Positions 22,060 to 35,696 are shown, counted from the stretch's first letter. The stretch is DNA of 64,000 bases from Mortierella sp. BCC40632 (GCA_011634665.1 WAEK01000002.1:1509001-1573000), one strand, 5' to 3'. Program-made: numbers and translations. Notes: a model not told the origin generated them from the sequence alone.

Positions 22060-25000
22060 ATGCTCAAAGTAAGATTCTTTCACAGAATCGAACTGCATTG
22101 TCTCTGAGTGAAACCGTAAAGATCTGTTAACTCTTTGGTGATTTATAGAAACTCGCGACTCTTACCAACCTTGATCGTGGAGGCGCTGCTGCTCAACCTA
22201 CTCAAAGCCCTGGTCATGGCGATCCAAATGTCAACAAAAGGATCTCGAGTCACGGCACAGGGGTAGCAGGTAGTCCGGACTCGTCATCGGGAACATCGCC
22301 ACTCGGTGCATCTTCCAGTGTCAGCGTACTTCGAGACATCTCTAGTGCACTACCACGCACGGGTAGTTCATCCTCACTTCCCTTATCACGCCCTCCTTCC
22401 TCGAGTTCATTACCAGGACAGTCTCCCAAGTCATGGAGTGACTCGCGCTCCAAGAGTAACGACAGTCAGCAGGCTACAGCTATCCGGAATATTAGCGTCA
22501 AAGTAACAGAGCAGATATCCACGACTGCAAGACACCAACCGCCGGAAGCCGATACTTTTGACGACGATCTCCTGTTGGAAGGAGATGATCTAGAGCTTGC
22601 TTTGATGGATGACTTTGACAACCCAAAGCAGGACGATCATGAGTCGGAGCTGAGTTGGCCCGAAACGCCACCTAAAAGACAGGATCATCCAACATTGACA
22701 AGAGCCCAAATATCGCTGCCAACAATCCCTGCTATACCAAAAACGAACATTGGAGCTGCCCAAACAACATTAGCATCTCGAGCACCAGCACCCACTAACA
22801 ACTCTATTTATGCCGATAGAGTTAGGACTGCAATTCCACAGAATGGTTCTTTAGCTGCCACAATTAGGATGACTTCAACACCAGCAGTAACATCGAGAGA
22901 ATCTAGCACATACCCAAACAATATAGCCGATAGTGGAATAAGGCAGCTAGCGCAAATTTCCTCATCGGGCGTCAAAGCCCAAGGTCAAAGGGAGGCCACC
23001 CGACCAGATGAACTGGACACTGTCGACATGCGGCATCAGCAGAGGGTGCAGAGAGAACATTCGATCATCCATGGTGGAATTAGACAAGAAACTCGTGCAC
23101 TGCAACGCAGTAAGAGTTCATCTTCGGAAATTACTTCAGCACAAGGACCTACTCGGAAACGCAAGCTGCCTGGTCCTGCAGGCAACCTACCTCGACTTGT
23201 AAGATACGCTATGCTAGTGGGCAGATTCTGAAAACACCCTCTTTTTTTTCAGGAAAGACTGATCGTCATGACTGTATTTTCTTGATCATTTCAGAGTGCG
23301 GAAGAAAAGGAACATCTTTTTCGGTCGAGAGGAGTGCCGTTTAGCAGAGACCCTACTGTGAATAATCCGGAATTATCAAGTCCGACATCATCTTTAAAAA
23401 GGAAAATGAAGTCAACAGTGGATGGACCGATTGATAGCATGTTTGCCAATGGAGCATGGGACGAGATGTTGAAAGCATACTCCTTGCCAAATTACAGACG
23501 TAAGAAGAAGCATGCTCTCTTTTCTTTTCTTTTCTTCTTTCTTTTCGTTCTCGGTCATTTGTCCTCTATTAAGCTGACAAGCTTGTACTTTTTGGATCTA
23601 GCCTCTACGTTCTCCATGTTCAAGGGTCGGGTCCCGTTGATCGAGGTCTCGCTTTCGGATATTGAGAGTCAACAAAAACAGCAGCCAGGAAAAATCAGGC
23701 ATCTAGTAGTAATGATCAAAGACCTTACAATGTCCGAGATCGACGCGTCAGTGACAGTACTTGATCCTTCTGGAGAAATGCCAGGCACAATTCACCGGTC
23801 GGTGTTGGAGCACTTTAAAAACAATGAGATCAGAATCGGGACGGTCCTTGTTTTAAATAATGTAAATCACACAAGAAAATCTGCCTAATCGCCTACGGAT
23901 TAATCTCAATGTTCAGCCTTAGCTTTGCCTTTACAGCAGATCTAACGCTCCTTTTTCTGCTTCCATAGGTTTCTGTGTTCTCGCCCACACTTGTGTCGTA
24001 CTATCTTATTATCACACTCCGCAACATCATAGGGGTCTTTCAGCCGCATCCTCCAACAATTTTGCTCTCCCAGAGCTCCTCTCCTCGCTCCATCTCGTCT
24101 CAGGATCGTCTATCTCAGCGGCGACACCATCCATTGGGCAGTCCTGATGGGCCAGGTGGGCATCCCAGCACCCATAGTAGCTCTGGGGCCAATGTCAACG
24201 CTCACAACGTGACGAGTCCAACGTTTAGATCTCAAGAGCATGTCCAGCCTGCGCACGAAATGATTCGGAGACGAAGAAGTCCCTCGCCAGACTGGCCAAG
24301 TGATCATAATCCAACTCCAAAATCGGCTACAGGTTCCATTTCATCACATCCACATACTGGCACACACCCAGGCAATGAAACTCAGCATTCAAGCCAGAAC
24401 AGTAAAAGCTCCACGACATCTCTTTTAATCAAGAGGCAAAAGCCTGATTCCTCCTCCATTATCAGCCCCATTCTTGCCAAAGACTCTCAGGAATCCAAGG
24501 ACGGATTAGATAGCCTGTCACCAATAGCTGAGGAGACACTTGAAGGGCCAACTTTTCAAAGCTTGAGACAGACTTTGGGAAGTAGCATGCCATTGTCGGA
24601 AAGGAATCGCGATACACAAGGAGATGCATGGGGCATGGGGCATCTAGGGGTCACCCCTTTGATCCCATTAGGTGATGCAACGCCAAGACTCAGTTCAGAG
24701 ACCAGCATGCTGTTGTCGTCCTTTGCAGCTCCGGCAAGTATTCGAAAGAGGTCCACTTCGTCCTCGACTAGTCAACGATCCAGCTCTTCTATCGCAGCCT
24801 CTGATTCAAACACTCGATTAGGACCAAAAGCAACTGTGACAAGAGCAGGTGGCTCCACTGGATCTAGAACCATCGACATCCCCAGATCTACTACAGGAGT
24901 GTCGAGGACTGTTTCTTCGCCATTACCATCCTCTTCAGCCAACCCTACTAATGTGAATCCACCAGTGATCCCAAGGCCTCGGAAGACTTTGTCCTCGGAA

Positions 25001-25423
25001 CTTCTTAGCTCTGCGGATTGGTTGGATGATATTAGTGAGGCGGATTTTGAGTCAGGATTTGAAGATCCCCTGCCTGTGCGAGATTATCACAGTGATGTCC
25101 ATAGTGGAAAGGGTGGAAAGGATAAAACGGATGGTACTGGCAGTGGTCATGGCAGCGGTAGTGGAGGTGGAGGTAGAGACGATGATGGTGGTAGTAAGGA
25201 TAAGCATCCACAGCCTCCTCTCATTACGCCAATGTCCAAGATAGAGAATCACATGATAAGCCCTGCAATTGCCTTGACCGACTCGGCACCTACTTTTCAT
25301 CCTCCTCGTCCTCGTCCTCGTCCTCCTCCAACTCATAGTCGACCGCCACCTATCGAAGAAGCAGACGATGATCTTGACTTTCTGTTGGATGGTCTGGATG
25401 AATCAGAGCTCTATGATATCTAA
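22060..25423 (+). CDS. Probable homologous-recombination OB-fold protein (HROB/MCM8IP-like)
   Basis: Five exons (22060-22068, 22149-23198, 23295-23499, 23602-23861, 23969-25423) close in phase to 992 residues. The first exon encodes only Met-Leu-Lys, so the start is less certain. Residues about 440-535 form an OB-fold-like block: LIEVSLSDIESQ, VVMIKDLTMSEIDASVTVLD, PSGEMPGTIHRSVLE, IGTVLVLNN, then VSVFSPTLVSYYLIITLRN. This matches the pattern I recall for the HROB OB domain (ASxTxxDPTGEMxGTxH, then GVFSP). An acidic patch near residue 145 (DDDLLLEGDDLELALMDDFD) and an acidic C-terminus (DDDLDFLLDGLDESELYDI) flank long Ser/Pro-rich disordered regions. In animals HROB binds and stimulates the MCM8-MCM9 helicase in recombination and crosslink repair. 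A similar nuclear role here is inferred. Confidence 0.78.
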
Positions 25424-25500
25424 TAGATTTCTCCGACCCAAAAAGCTGAACATAGTCTCTCTCGTTGAATTCTGTAACCAGCGGACAAAAAGAAAGAAAG

Positions 25501-25532
<32 letters not shown>

Positions 25533-25775
25533 GTCGCCTCGACACTATTCCATTGTAAACGAATTTTGTATTGATCTAGTTGACTGCATTTGGACTCTAA
25601 ACAAGATCCTGCACTGGCTTGGAGGTGAGGAGGGGGGATCTTTTTTTTTTTTTTTTTTTTTTTTTTTTCTTTTTTCCTGGTAAAACAGAGGATGGGGGTG
25701 GGTGATATCTCTTGGCGAAGGAGGAATGCAGAGTTCATTCAAGTTTATCATCCATTATCCTGGGTCATGATTTTT
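25424..25775. other. Convergent 3' region with A and T homopolymers
   Basis: The stop codons of the HROB-like and NDUFA12 genes are about 350 bp apart. The gap holds an A run of ~31 near 25500-25530 and a T run of ~28 near 25641-25668. No gene is visible. Confidence 0.8.
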
Positions 25776-26502
25776 TTAAGCGCGCTTTGCGGCCTTGGGT
25801 GTCCAAGCCTCAAACTTTGGGCGAGTGGTGTTGTAAGTCTTGTAAGCTACATTGATCCGGAGTGAGAGATATTTATATTAGGATAAGAGTAAAGACAAAC
25901 GGAATTCATTTCTCGAGTCAGATAGCAATGGCAAGCTGAATGTGAAAGTGAAGATCTTACCCTTAGGAGAACCAGTCAAGTTCTCGGTGTAAGTTGCAGC
26001 CCACTTTGGCGCGACCATGGTCTTGTCCACTGTGGGGGGAGCATCCAACATCTTGTGAAGCCAGCCATGCCTAGAGAATAGTTGAACGATTTTTTTTTTT
26101 TTTTTTTTTTTGTTAGACGAACTTTCCTTGGAGAAAAAACGAATTCTGCTGCTTGTCTTCTATCGGAAAAAAAGAAAGACTTACCATTCGGCTGGGACCT
26201 GACTAGCATTGAACTCGGCTCTCGAGAAGTAAGTATCCTCCTTGGCGAACTCGATCCAGCGCTGACGGCCTATCGCAGAAAGTGGTAGAGAAATAACATG
26301 CCAAAGCAAGATGATGAGCAAGATAACCCCAACGATGAAGAGAGAAAAAAAAAAAAAAAAAAAAAAAGGAGAAAAGGGAAGAGGAGGACAGGGATGGAGT
26401 TTGAGACGAGAAATGGCCAGGGGATACCCAAACGGGCTTGTCGCGAATGATGGCGAGATCTCCTACAGATGCTGCATCTCGTCCTGGTTGATCCGAACTC
26501 TG

Positions 26503-26535
<33 letters not shown>

Positions 26536-26864
26536 GAGCCTGATAGTTGCTTATTCTTCCTGATGTCGTCCAATCCAATGTATTTCTGGGTGATGCATAC
26601 GCCTTTGACGATGGAATGGGTTGCTGCATTCCTGATTCCATCCGCAAGTAAAAGATGGGGAGGGGGTTCCCGTCATGGTAGGTAGATGCGCGATTCGATC
26701 TCTTTACCATATGACTCCTTCATGTTCTGGTAGTACTTGTTGCCAAACTGGTCGGTTCCGATCAAGGTTCCGACCTTGGTGTCGCCCATGTTGTTGAGCT
26801 GACGCATGAAGCGAGCGGGTCCGAGGGTAAGGAAGCCCTTGACGGTACGAGGGAATGAAGACAT
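25776..26864 (-). CDS. NDUFA12: Mitochondrial complex I accessory subunit NDUFA12 (B17.2)
   Basis: Four exons, 26864-26708, 26269-26185, 26070-25961 and 25846-25776, join in phase to 140 residues. Recognisable order: GDTKVGTLIGTDQFGNKYYQ, then ESYG/RQRWIEFA, then FNASQVPAEW/HGWLHKMLD, then APPTV and NLTGSPKAYKTYNTTRPKFEAWTP (here split over two exons). This is the standard NDUFA12 plan, including QVPxEWHxWLHxMxDxPP. The protein is a small peripheral subunit of NADH:ubiquinone oxidoreductase on the matrix side and has no catalytic site. The length is normal for the family. Its second and first introns carry very long A/T runs. It is convergent with the HROB-like gene and divergent from myosin V. 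Confidence 0.93.
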
Positions 26865-29550
26865 GGAGGGGTGAGAAGAGTAGAGAGGAGGAACTGGTCA
26901 AGATGAAGTGAACCTCGCGGAAAACTATGATTCAACGTGCCTCCGAGCCCGGCGTTCAACCCCGGCCCCCGCCAGGTCAGATACACGTCACCGTATAGAT
27001 TTTATGCGCTTGTCCTGCACAAGGAACCTGGGCGAAGCTCTTCATCTCTGTGCGTTTTCTCTTTCTTGCTCTCCCTTTCTCACTCTCTTTCAAAGGCAGT
27101 GTGGCTGCCATGGTGAAGAGCAGAGCAAAGTTCATCTATCAACAGGTTGCTAAAGCATTTGAAGAAAGATCATCATGCAAAAATCTAAAATCCAGCTCAG
27201 GAGCAGCCCAATCCCTGATAAGAATTGGTTGTCCTTTTAGCTCTTGACCTGGAGGCAGAAAAATAACAACAATAACAAAACTATATAGGTTGCTTGTTAC
27301 ATTTTTGACGCTTCTCTCCATCTCATATTCACGTGGAGTCTCCTTGGGAGGCCATCGGTGGCGTGGGGCAAAAGCGAGAGAGGCAATTGCAAGAGTCTCC
27401 TGGCACATCTAAACCACTAGTCGTTTCACTACTATAGAAACCTGGATGATGGTCGCCCCCTTGAACTTTCCAGCCACCTCAAAAGATCTTTTTGCTTACT
27501 TTATGCATGCATACGAACCAAGAACTGAAAATGCCCATTTACATACATCCGGTCCCTCTCTGTCGTCTCAGGTGGGGACGTGTGACTAAATGGCGGGACT
27601 AGAAAGAGTCTCTTTTTAACTCTCTTATCGCCGAACGCATTGAAGGTCTTGTCTGTCTCTCACTAGATCCTCTTCCTTATGTCGCTGTGCTCAATTGGGT
27701 TATTTCTGTTGACGGAGACACTATGGCCAGATTACCGGCCAATTGTGATGTGATCCATGTGTATTCGTTTTTGGACCCTGTTGTCCAGTGGAGAGGAAGG
27801 CTTTATTTTTTTTCTTTTAGTCAGTTGACGGCTTGTTGCCCACTTTTTGCATCGACCGTAGTTTTGGGTACATTTGTATTCTTTTACCATCTCGCACACG
27901 AGTAAAGTCAAAAATAAATAAAAGAAAGGGGGATGGAGCGAAAAAAAAAAAAAAAAAAACGATCGTTGACGAACTGGGCAAACAACAAGCAAAGGACAAG
28001 CAGATGAATAAGGTTCGCCGTACAAGGCGATGCCTGGTGGAGTGTGGTGGTCGCTATTCGCAGTCCGTACGGGGGACACCAACCTTGTTCACTGGATCAC
28101 GATTGGAAGGAAAAAGTTCCCGCTTGCAGACCTTGCAGCGGTATTTGGTTGCAGTGGGCCGAGAAGAAAAAAAAGAAAAGGGGTCGCCCGCCTGGTCTGG
28201 CTGGTGGACGGAGAAAAGAAAGAGAGAGGAGCCAATGCCAGAAGGTGCAACATGCGACCAGTATCAACACAGACACATACACAGATACACGCACAACGGC
28301 TGCAACGATGCAACCGATTGCAGCTGCAGCCTCGAACTCAACGGCACGGTCCAAAGGACGGCTGACCCAGGGACCAGGGCCAAACACAACGGAGCCATTG
28401 AGGCCATTGTCAGGTAGAAAAAAGAAAAGAGAGAGAGAGTGAAAGAGAAAGAGAAAGAACGAGAAAGAGAAAAAGAGGCAAAAGAAGAAGGACAAAGGGT
28501 AAGAGAGCAGGGGAAAAGCTTATCTCTTTGAGGTTGTTACTAGCCTTTTTTTCTTTCTCTCTCTCTCTCTCTCTCTCTCTTGCTTTTCCTTCTTTTCCTC
28601 TTCTTTCCTCTCTTCCTTCTCCTCCTCTCCCTCCTCCTTCTCTCTCTCTTCCTCTTCCTCTTCCTTTCCTCTTCCTCCTTCCTTTTTTTTTTTTTTTCTC
28701 CCTTTTCCTCCGACACCGCCGACTCTGTCCGTCATCCATCCCATCTACGAACACACCCAAACGCACATCCTCTTCCTCCCATTTTCACGTCTATTCATCC
28801 ATCTTTCATCCGTCATCATCGTGTCCCTGTAGATTCATCCCATCCAGAGAAGAGAAGAGCTACCTGTTCTCCCCTCTGTTGCTCTCACGTTCCTTCTCCG
28901 CTCCAGTCTGTTCTCTCACCATCCAAGGTAAGCAAACCTCCTTTTGTTGACCCATGTCCATACAGAAGAGATACAAGGGGATAGAGTGTGCAAGAGTGAG
29001 CGGCGGAAACTGAGCAAAAACGTGGCAAGGAGCATTGCTGTATGTGCGCACGCATGCCCCACGCTCTGCTCTGCAGGCCGTGGACAGGGTGCACAACACT
29101 CCGTACACAACGCTTTTGTAGCAGGTTTTTTTTTTCTGAGCACCCCTTCAGATGTGCTCATCATCCGAGCATGAGCAGAGGCGTTAGACTGGGATCTCAA
29201 CATCGCTCATCTCGATGCTCCCCGTCTCCACGACCAGGTGCACTGGACCCTGTAGCAGTAACACCTGTCTACAGATGATGAACTGGTCTGATCAAATGAA
29301 GATGATGATGTGATGATGATGTGTGATGATGATAAGTGAGATGACGATGGCCAAGTGCTATTGCGACGACCACCTCGGCCGAGAAGAGTATTCTGATTCC
29401 TCCCTATCACCCCTTGCTACCTTTTTGGATGAATGTGTTGTGCGTGTGTGTGTATTTCAGTGTGCGAGAGTCTCCTGTCCTCACCCCGCCCCCTTCTCGC
29501 GCTTACAAACCACTGGGAGAAAGAAAGAGGAGATGGCATGCAGCGGCCTA

Positions 29551-29588
<38 letters not shown>

Positions 29589-30256
29589 GTTGAGAAGACG
29601 AGCAAGACATTGTCCTTGTCCCCGGGCCGTTGTCTGCTCGATAAACCTACCCCATTCTTATTCCTACAAGAGAGACGCGTGGTGCGGTGAGGCGTCGGAC
29701 AACCCGGACAGACAGGGTATAGAATGAGAAAGAGGGTCGTTGATCGCTCCTGTGTTGTGCATCGCTGTGTGCTCTTTTTCGATGTGTGTTGGATGAGTGT
29801 GTGTGCTCCCTTGTGTTCTACTACTGCAAGGCGTCGTCCTCTCTTTCTCTCTCTCTTGTCCATCGTCCTTGGAATGGCCAAGTGATCTCTCTCTCTCTCT
29901 CTGTTCTCTCTCGCCTGTTCGTTACTTTGGGATGGGACCTCCAGCAAAAAAAAGATTTTTCCCGTACCACCGTCCACCGCATCATGCCGCATGTCCCAAG
30001 CGGACAATGGCTAAAAGTACCCCCTCTTCCCTCCCCTCTTGTGGGTATCTTTTTGCACCTTTTTTTTTTTTTCTTTTTTTTTCTTTTCCTCTCTCTTTCT
30101 CTCTCTCTCTCTTTTAAAACTCTCCTTTCCCGTCCTCCCCCTCCCCTCCCTTCTCATCTGCTGTTGTTGCAGCTCTCTTTCTCTTGCTTTCTTTACACCA
30201 TTTGTTCATGCCCTGATACCCCTGCCCTCCTCTGTTCACTATCCATTTTCTCTCTC

Positions 30257-30324
<68 letters not shown>

Positions 30325-30383
30325 AAAATCCTCCCCTCAACGTTTTCTTTCTTGTGTATTTACAGTATATATTTTTGTAGAGA
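26865..30383. other. 3.5-kb divergent intergenic region; probable 5' leader and leader intron of myosin V
   Basis: No supported coding gene. A pyrimidine-rich segment about 28560-28927 ends in CCATCCAAG followed by a strong donor GTAAGC (28928). An acceptor lies just before the myosin ATG (TTTACAG near 30365 or TTTGTAG at 30380). This is consistent with a non-coding first exon and a ~1.4-kb leader intron. A GATGAT microsatellite lies at 29295-29345. A long CT tract lies at 30240-30322. Remaining small open frames are simple-sequence artefacts. Confidence 0.4.
30240..30322. repeat. (CT)n tract upstream of myosin V start
   Basis: Near-perfect CT repeat of about 80 bp ending roughly 60 bp before the myosin ATG, inside the inferred leader intron or 5' leader. 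Confidence 0.9.
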
Positions 30384-30867
30384 ATGTCTCTGGAAACCTA
30401 TGTCAAGGGCACAAAGTGCTGGTTCGTCGACGATAAGGAGGGATGGATCAGCGCTGACCTGAACACAAAGGACGTTGCCGCCGACGGCAAGGTCACCATG
30501 ACCTTTGTTGACGAGAACGACAAGGTAAGCCCGGCTCTGTTTTTCCTTCTCTTTTCCAAGCACCTGTCCGCTCCCTGTCACACCATCCTGTTTAGCAGTG
30601 TACTGACAACTATTTCAACCACTACTGCCATCGTCACCTCTACACTAGACTCACACCTTCACATCGACCATCGCCAAGATCGATGAGTCGCATAATGCCA
30701 TCCTGCCTCCCCTGCGCAACCCACCGTTGCTGGAGGGCACAGAAGACTTGACCAACCTCTCGTACCTCAACGAGCCTGCAGGTACGAAGCCCTCCATCTC
30801 AAATACTCTATGCACCTCTGTCGCTGCAACTCTGTGCATCTTGCATCAATACTAAACGCTCGCCTGA

Positions 30868-30906
<39 letters not shown>

Positions 30907-33900
30907 TTCCCATCTCTATTTTCTACTCCAAAGTGTTGAGCAACATCAAGACAAGATACTCCCATTGCAACATCTATACATACTCGGGAATTGTCCTGAT
31001 TGCTGCCAATCCTTTTGCTCGGGTCAACCTTTACACCCAGGATATCATCCAAGCCTACTCTGGCCGGAGACGTGGCGAGTTGGAGCCTCACTTGTTCGCT
31101 ATTGCTGAGGATGCATATCGCTGCATGATTCGCGATGAAAAGAATCAGACTATTGTCGTTTCGGGAGAGAGGTAGGCTTCTGCTGACACGGTTTCTCCTC
31201 GAAAGTGATAACAACAAAGCCACGTGAGACTGACCTGGTATGACCTCGAATTACTCCCTTTTTATGTGATAACTTCTAGTGGTGCTGGTAAGACTGTCAG
31301 TGCCAAGTTCATCATGAGATACTTTGCCACTGCCGATGGTGGCGAGAGTGTCAAGACAGGCATGAGCGAGGTCGAAGAGCAGATTCTGGCTACCAACCCT
31401 ATTATGGAAGCCTTCGGTAACGCAAAGACGACCCGTAACGACAACTCTTCGCGCTTCGGTAAATTCACAGAGATTCAGTTCGACAAAGACCGCAACATTA
31501 TTGCTGCAAAGATCCGTACCTACCTGCTGGAACGATCTCGTCTGGTCTACCAGCCAGAACTGGAGCGTAACTACCACATCTTTTACCAGCTGGTCGCTGG
31601 TGCACCCCCCTCGGAGAAGAAGGAGCTTGACCTCCAGTCAATCCAACAGTTCCATTACCTGAAGCAGGGTGGTGTCCAAACCATCAACGGTGTCGATGAT
31701 GCCGCTGAATTCGAGATTACTCAGCGTGCTCTGTCAACGATTGGTATTTCTGTCCAGCTTCAGTGGTCAATCTTCCGTCTCTTGGCCGCTCTGCTTCACA
31801 TTGGTAACATTCAGGTGACTGGTAGGACTGATGCCATGATCTCGGATGAAGATCCTTCGCTGATCGTTGCCTCCAAGGTCCTGGGAATCCCACTCTCTGA
31901 GTTTAAGAAGTGGCTCATCAAGAAGCAGATCACGACTCGCTCGGAAAAGATTGTCTCTAACTTGAAGGTGGATCAGAGTTTGATCGTCCGTGATTCAGTT
32001 GCCAAGTACATCTACTCTTCACTCTTTGACTGGTTGGTCAACAACATCAACAGCTCTCTTTGCAGCGATGCTGTCGCCAGCCGCATCCACTCCTTCATCG
32101 GTGTTCTGGATATTTATGGTTTCGAGCACTTCAAGAAGAACTCGTTCGAGCAGTTCTGCATTAACTATGCCAACGAGAAGCTTCAACAAGAGTTCAACCA
32201 GCATGTCTTCAAGTTGGAGCAGGAAGAGTACATTCGTGAAAAGATCGACTGGAAGTTCATCGAGTTCAGCGACAACCAGCCCTGTATCGAGATGATCGAA
32301 GGCAGACTTGGTGTCTTGTCCCTTTTGGACGAGGAGAGTCGTTTGCCCGCCGGTAATGACCAAGGCTGGTGCAATAAGCTCTTCAGCCAGCTCGGTACCG
32401 AGAAGCACAAGAAGTGGTTCAAGAAGCCTCGTTTCTCGAACTCGGCCTTTACCATTTCTCACTATGCTCACGACGTCACTTACGATTGCGAGGGCTTCTT
32501 GGAAAAGAACCGTGATACCCTTCCTGATGAGCTCCTGAACTTGATCAAGAACTCTGACAATGAGTTCTTGGAGGAGGTCTTGATGACCAGTGCCACCCTT
32601 GGTGCTGGTGGAAGCGTAAGTATTTTCATTCACCTGTTTATTTGTTTACCGAAAAAAAGGCCCCTATCAGATCCTAATCCCTCAACTTTTTTTTATCTCC
32701 CATAGTTGACTGAAGATAAGCGCAAGAGTGTCATCAACAGAAAGCCAACTCTTGGTTCTATTTTCAAGGGCTCGCTTATCCAACTCATGGACACCATCAA
32801 CTCGACCAACGTTCACTACATTCGTTGTCTTAAGCCCAACGAGGCTAAGCAGCCATGGGCCTTTGATGCACCTATGGTCCTTGGCCAGCTGCGTGCTTGT
32901 GGTGTCTTGGAGACGATTCGTATCTCTTGCGCTGGTTACCCTTCGCGCTGGTCCTTCCCAGAGTTCATCGAGCGCTACTACATGCTCGTCAACTCTGAGC
33001 ACTGGGGCTCTGATATCCAAAAGATGTGCACAGCTATTCTTGAGGCAACAATCAACGATCCCGACAAGTACCAGGTTGGTCTGACAAAGATCTTCTTCCG
33101 TGCTGGATTGTTGGCCCACATGGAAAAGCTCCGCACGGACCGCTTGAACTCGTATGCGACCGTTATCCAGAAGCACATGCGCCGCTTTGTTGCCCAGAAG
33201 AGGTTCGAGCGCCTGCGCGAGGCTGTTGTCAAGATCCAGTGCCTTGCTCGCAAGCTCAAGGCCCAGCAATTGGCTCGCTCGTTGCGCGAGGAACGCTCGG
33301 CTATCTTGTTGCAGACCTTCCTTCGTGGCTATGTCCAACGCAGGAAGTTTACTGAGAAGCGTAACCTTGTCCTTCGCCTCCAATGCGCCATCCGCTCCAA
33401 GCTCGCTCGCGACTCGTTCAAGACTATGCGCGAGACCAATGGAGCGACCAGGATCCAACAGATCTGGCGCGGAGTGGTGGCTCGTCGCGAATGCAAGAAG
33501 GATCTCCGCTCGATTGTTCTTGTCCAGGCATGTGTCCGCCGCAGGAAGGCCCGCAAGGCTCTTATGGAGTTGAAGGCCGAAGCTCGCTCTGTGAACCACT
33601 TGAAGGAAGTCTCCTATCGCCTGGAGGGAAAAGTGGTGGAGCTGACGCGAGCTCTGGACCTGGCGCATCAGCAGAACAAGTCTTTCGACGCCCAGGTGGA
33701 AGCGCTCGAGAACCAGGTCCGTCAGTGGAAAGAAAAGTACGAATTATCACAACAGTCCAAGTCGAAAGAGATTGCCCTTGCTGCGGAAAACCCTACTGTA
33801 CCGAAGAAGGAGTTCGAGACCCTGAAGGCGGCCAATGTCGAGCTGCAAACCAAGTACAGCGAGTCGGTCGATAAGGTCAGAGTCCTCGATCTTGAGATTG

Positions 33901-35696
33901 CCAAGCTCACTGAGTCTCTTGCCAAGACCAAGGATGAGATCCAGAAGCTGGCCTCGCAGGCCAAGACCAAGCAGGAGGATTCCGAGATGGTCACAGCGCT
34001 CAAGCGCGAGAACCAGTACGTCAAGGACCAGTTGGCTCAGCTGTCCAAGGCGACTGGTCGCGACACCTCCAGCTTCCCTGTCACGTCCAAGGTGCACTCG
34101 CCCCCTACCAGCACCAATGGCATTATGCAACAGTCGCACTCGATTCACAGCCATCTTGCTCAGGACACGATCGACAAGTACGAGAACTCGTATGGAATTG
34201 CCAAAGACAACTTGCCTCCCAAGATCATCACCGCCCTTCCTCCCTCTGTCCCCATTCCCCATGGTGGCTCCAAGCCAGCCCCTGCTGCTAGACCCATGCG
34301 CAACCGCAGCAACAGCACTCCTGACATTAATGGTCTCGAGAACGGAACACTCTTCAGACCCCAGAAGACTACAAACAGCGTCTTTGACAACCTGGACAAC
34401 CACAGCCGCTCTGCCAAGACCATGTCTGGAGATGACTGGGCTCGTCGCATGCCTCGCTCTCGTCCAAGCATCCACAGCTTGATCGAGCAGCCCGAGGTCG
34501 AGATCATTCGCATTCTCGAGGACGAGGAGGGACTTCAGGAGGAGATTGTGAACGGATTGATCAAGAACATCAAGATCCCTTCGCCCAGTCTTTCGAACTT
34601 GCCTTTGATCAAGGAGGTCATGTTCCCTGCCCATATGATTGGTCTCTTGACCACTCAGATGTGGCGCTATGGTTTCATCAAGGAGTCGGAGCGCCTGATG
34701 ATCAATGTCATGCAGGCTATCCAGCAGCAGTCGATGGCGATTGTCGGCGACGATACCATCATCCCATGCGCTTACTGGCTCTCGAATGTCCACGAGCTCT
34801 TGTCGCTCATCTGCATTAGCGAGCAGGAGATCACCCGTGAGGAGATGATGGCCCGCTGTGGCAACGAGAATGCTTGGTATGACTATGAGCAGCTCGTGTC
34901 GACTGTCAAGTATGAGCTTGAGTGTCTCCAGTACAACATTTTCCACGTGTGGATGAAGTCGCTCAAGAAGCAGCTCAACAAGATGATCATCCCCGCGATC
35001 ATCGAGAGCCAGGCCCTTCCCGGATTCATCACCAACGATTCGGGACGTTTCTTCAACAAGTTGATGGGCTCTGGTCCCACCTACAGCATGGACGATCTCT
35101 TGATGTTGTTCAACAAGGTCTGGAAGGCTATGAGCTGCTACTATGTCGAGCACTCTGTGGTTCGCCAGGTGATGACCGAACTCCTCAAGATGGTTGGTGT
35201 GACAGGATTTAACGATTTGTTGATGCGTCGCAACTTCTGCACCTGGAAGCGTGCTATGCAGATCCAGTACAACATTACTCGTATTGAGGAATGGTGCAAG
35301 GGTCACGAGCTTCCTGAGGGCACCTTGCAGCTTGAGCACCTCATGCAGGCCACCAAGTTGTTGCAGCTCAAGAAGGCCTCGCAGAATGACATTGAGATCA
35401 TTTATGATGTCTGCTGGATGTTGACGCCTTCTCAGGTTCAGAAGCTTGTGCAGAACTACCAGATTGCTGACTATGAAGTCCCTGTCAGCAATGATCTGAT
35501 CAAGGCCATTGCTCAGCGTGTCGCCGCGAACGAGAAGAATGATACCCTGTTGTTGGATGCGATCTCGTTGGAGGATGCTGGTTCGTTCGAGACGCCCGAG
35601 ATCCGCGATGTTGATCTGGACGGTGAGCGCTACTTGCCTCCCTGGCTCTCGAACTTGGGTCGTCTCAAGTCGCTGATGCACTTGGTTGTTGTCTAA
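30384..35696 (+). CDS. Class V myosin heavy chain
   Basis: Five exons, 30384-30524, 30649-30781, 30934-31171, 31280-32615 and 32706-35696, close in phase to 1612 residues. The N-terminus is SH3-like (GTKCWFVDDKEGWISADL). The P-loop GESGAGKT (~170) is assembled across the exon 3/4 junction, switch I is NDNSSRFGK (~222) and switch II LDIYGFE (~446). The actin-binding region has HYIRCLKPNE. About six IQ motifs follow the converter (VIQKHMRRFVAQKRF, IQCLARKLK, LLQTFLRGYVQRRKF and others), then a coiled coil, a Ser/Pro linker and a C-terminal DIL cargo-binding domain (about 1320-1520, with FHVWMKSLKKQLNKMIIPAI). It moves vesicles, organelles and mRNA along actin toward hyphal tips. All nucleotide-site motifs are intact. 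The coding region is richer in C/G at third positions than the neighbours, fitting high expression. Confidence 0.97.

Noticed and set aside
28030..28495. Overlapping small frames in the NDUFA12-myosin gap
   Set aside because: Low-complexity GA/CT-driven frames with no motifs or splice-supported continuation.
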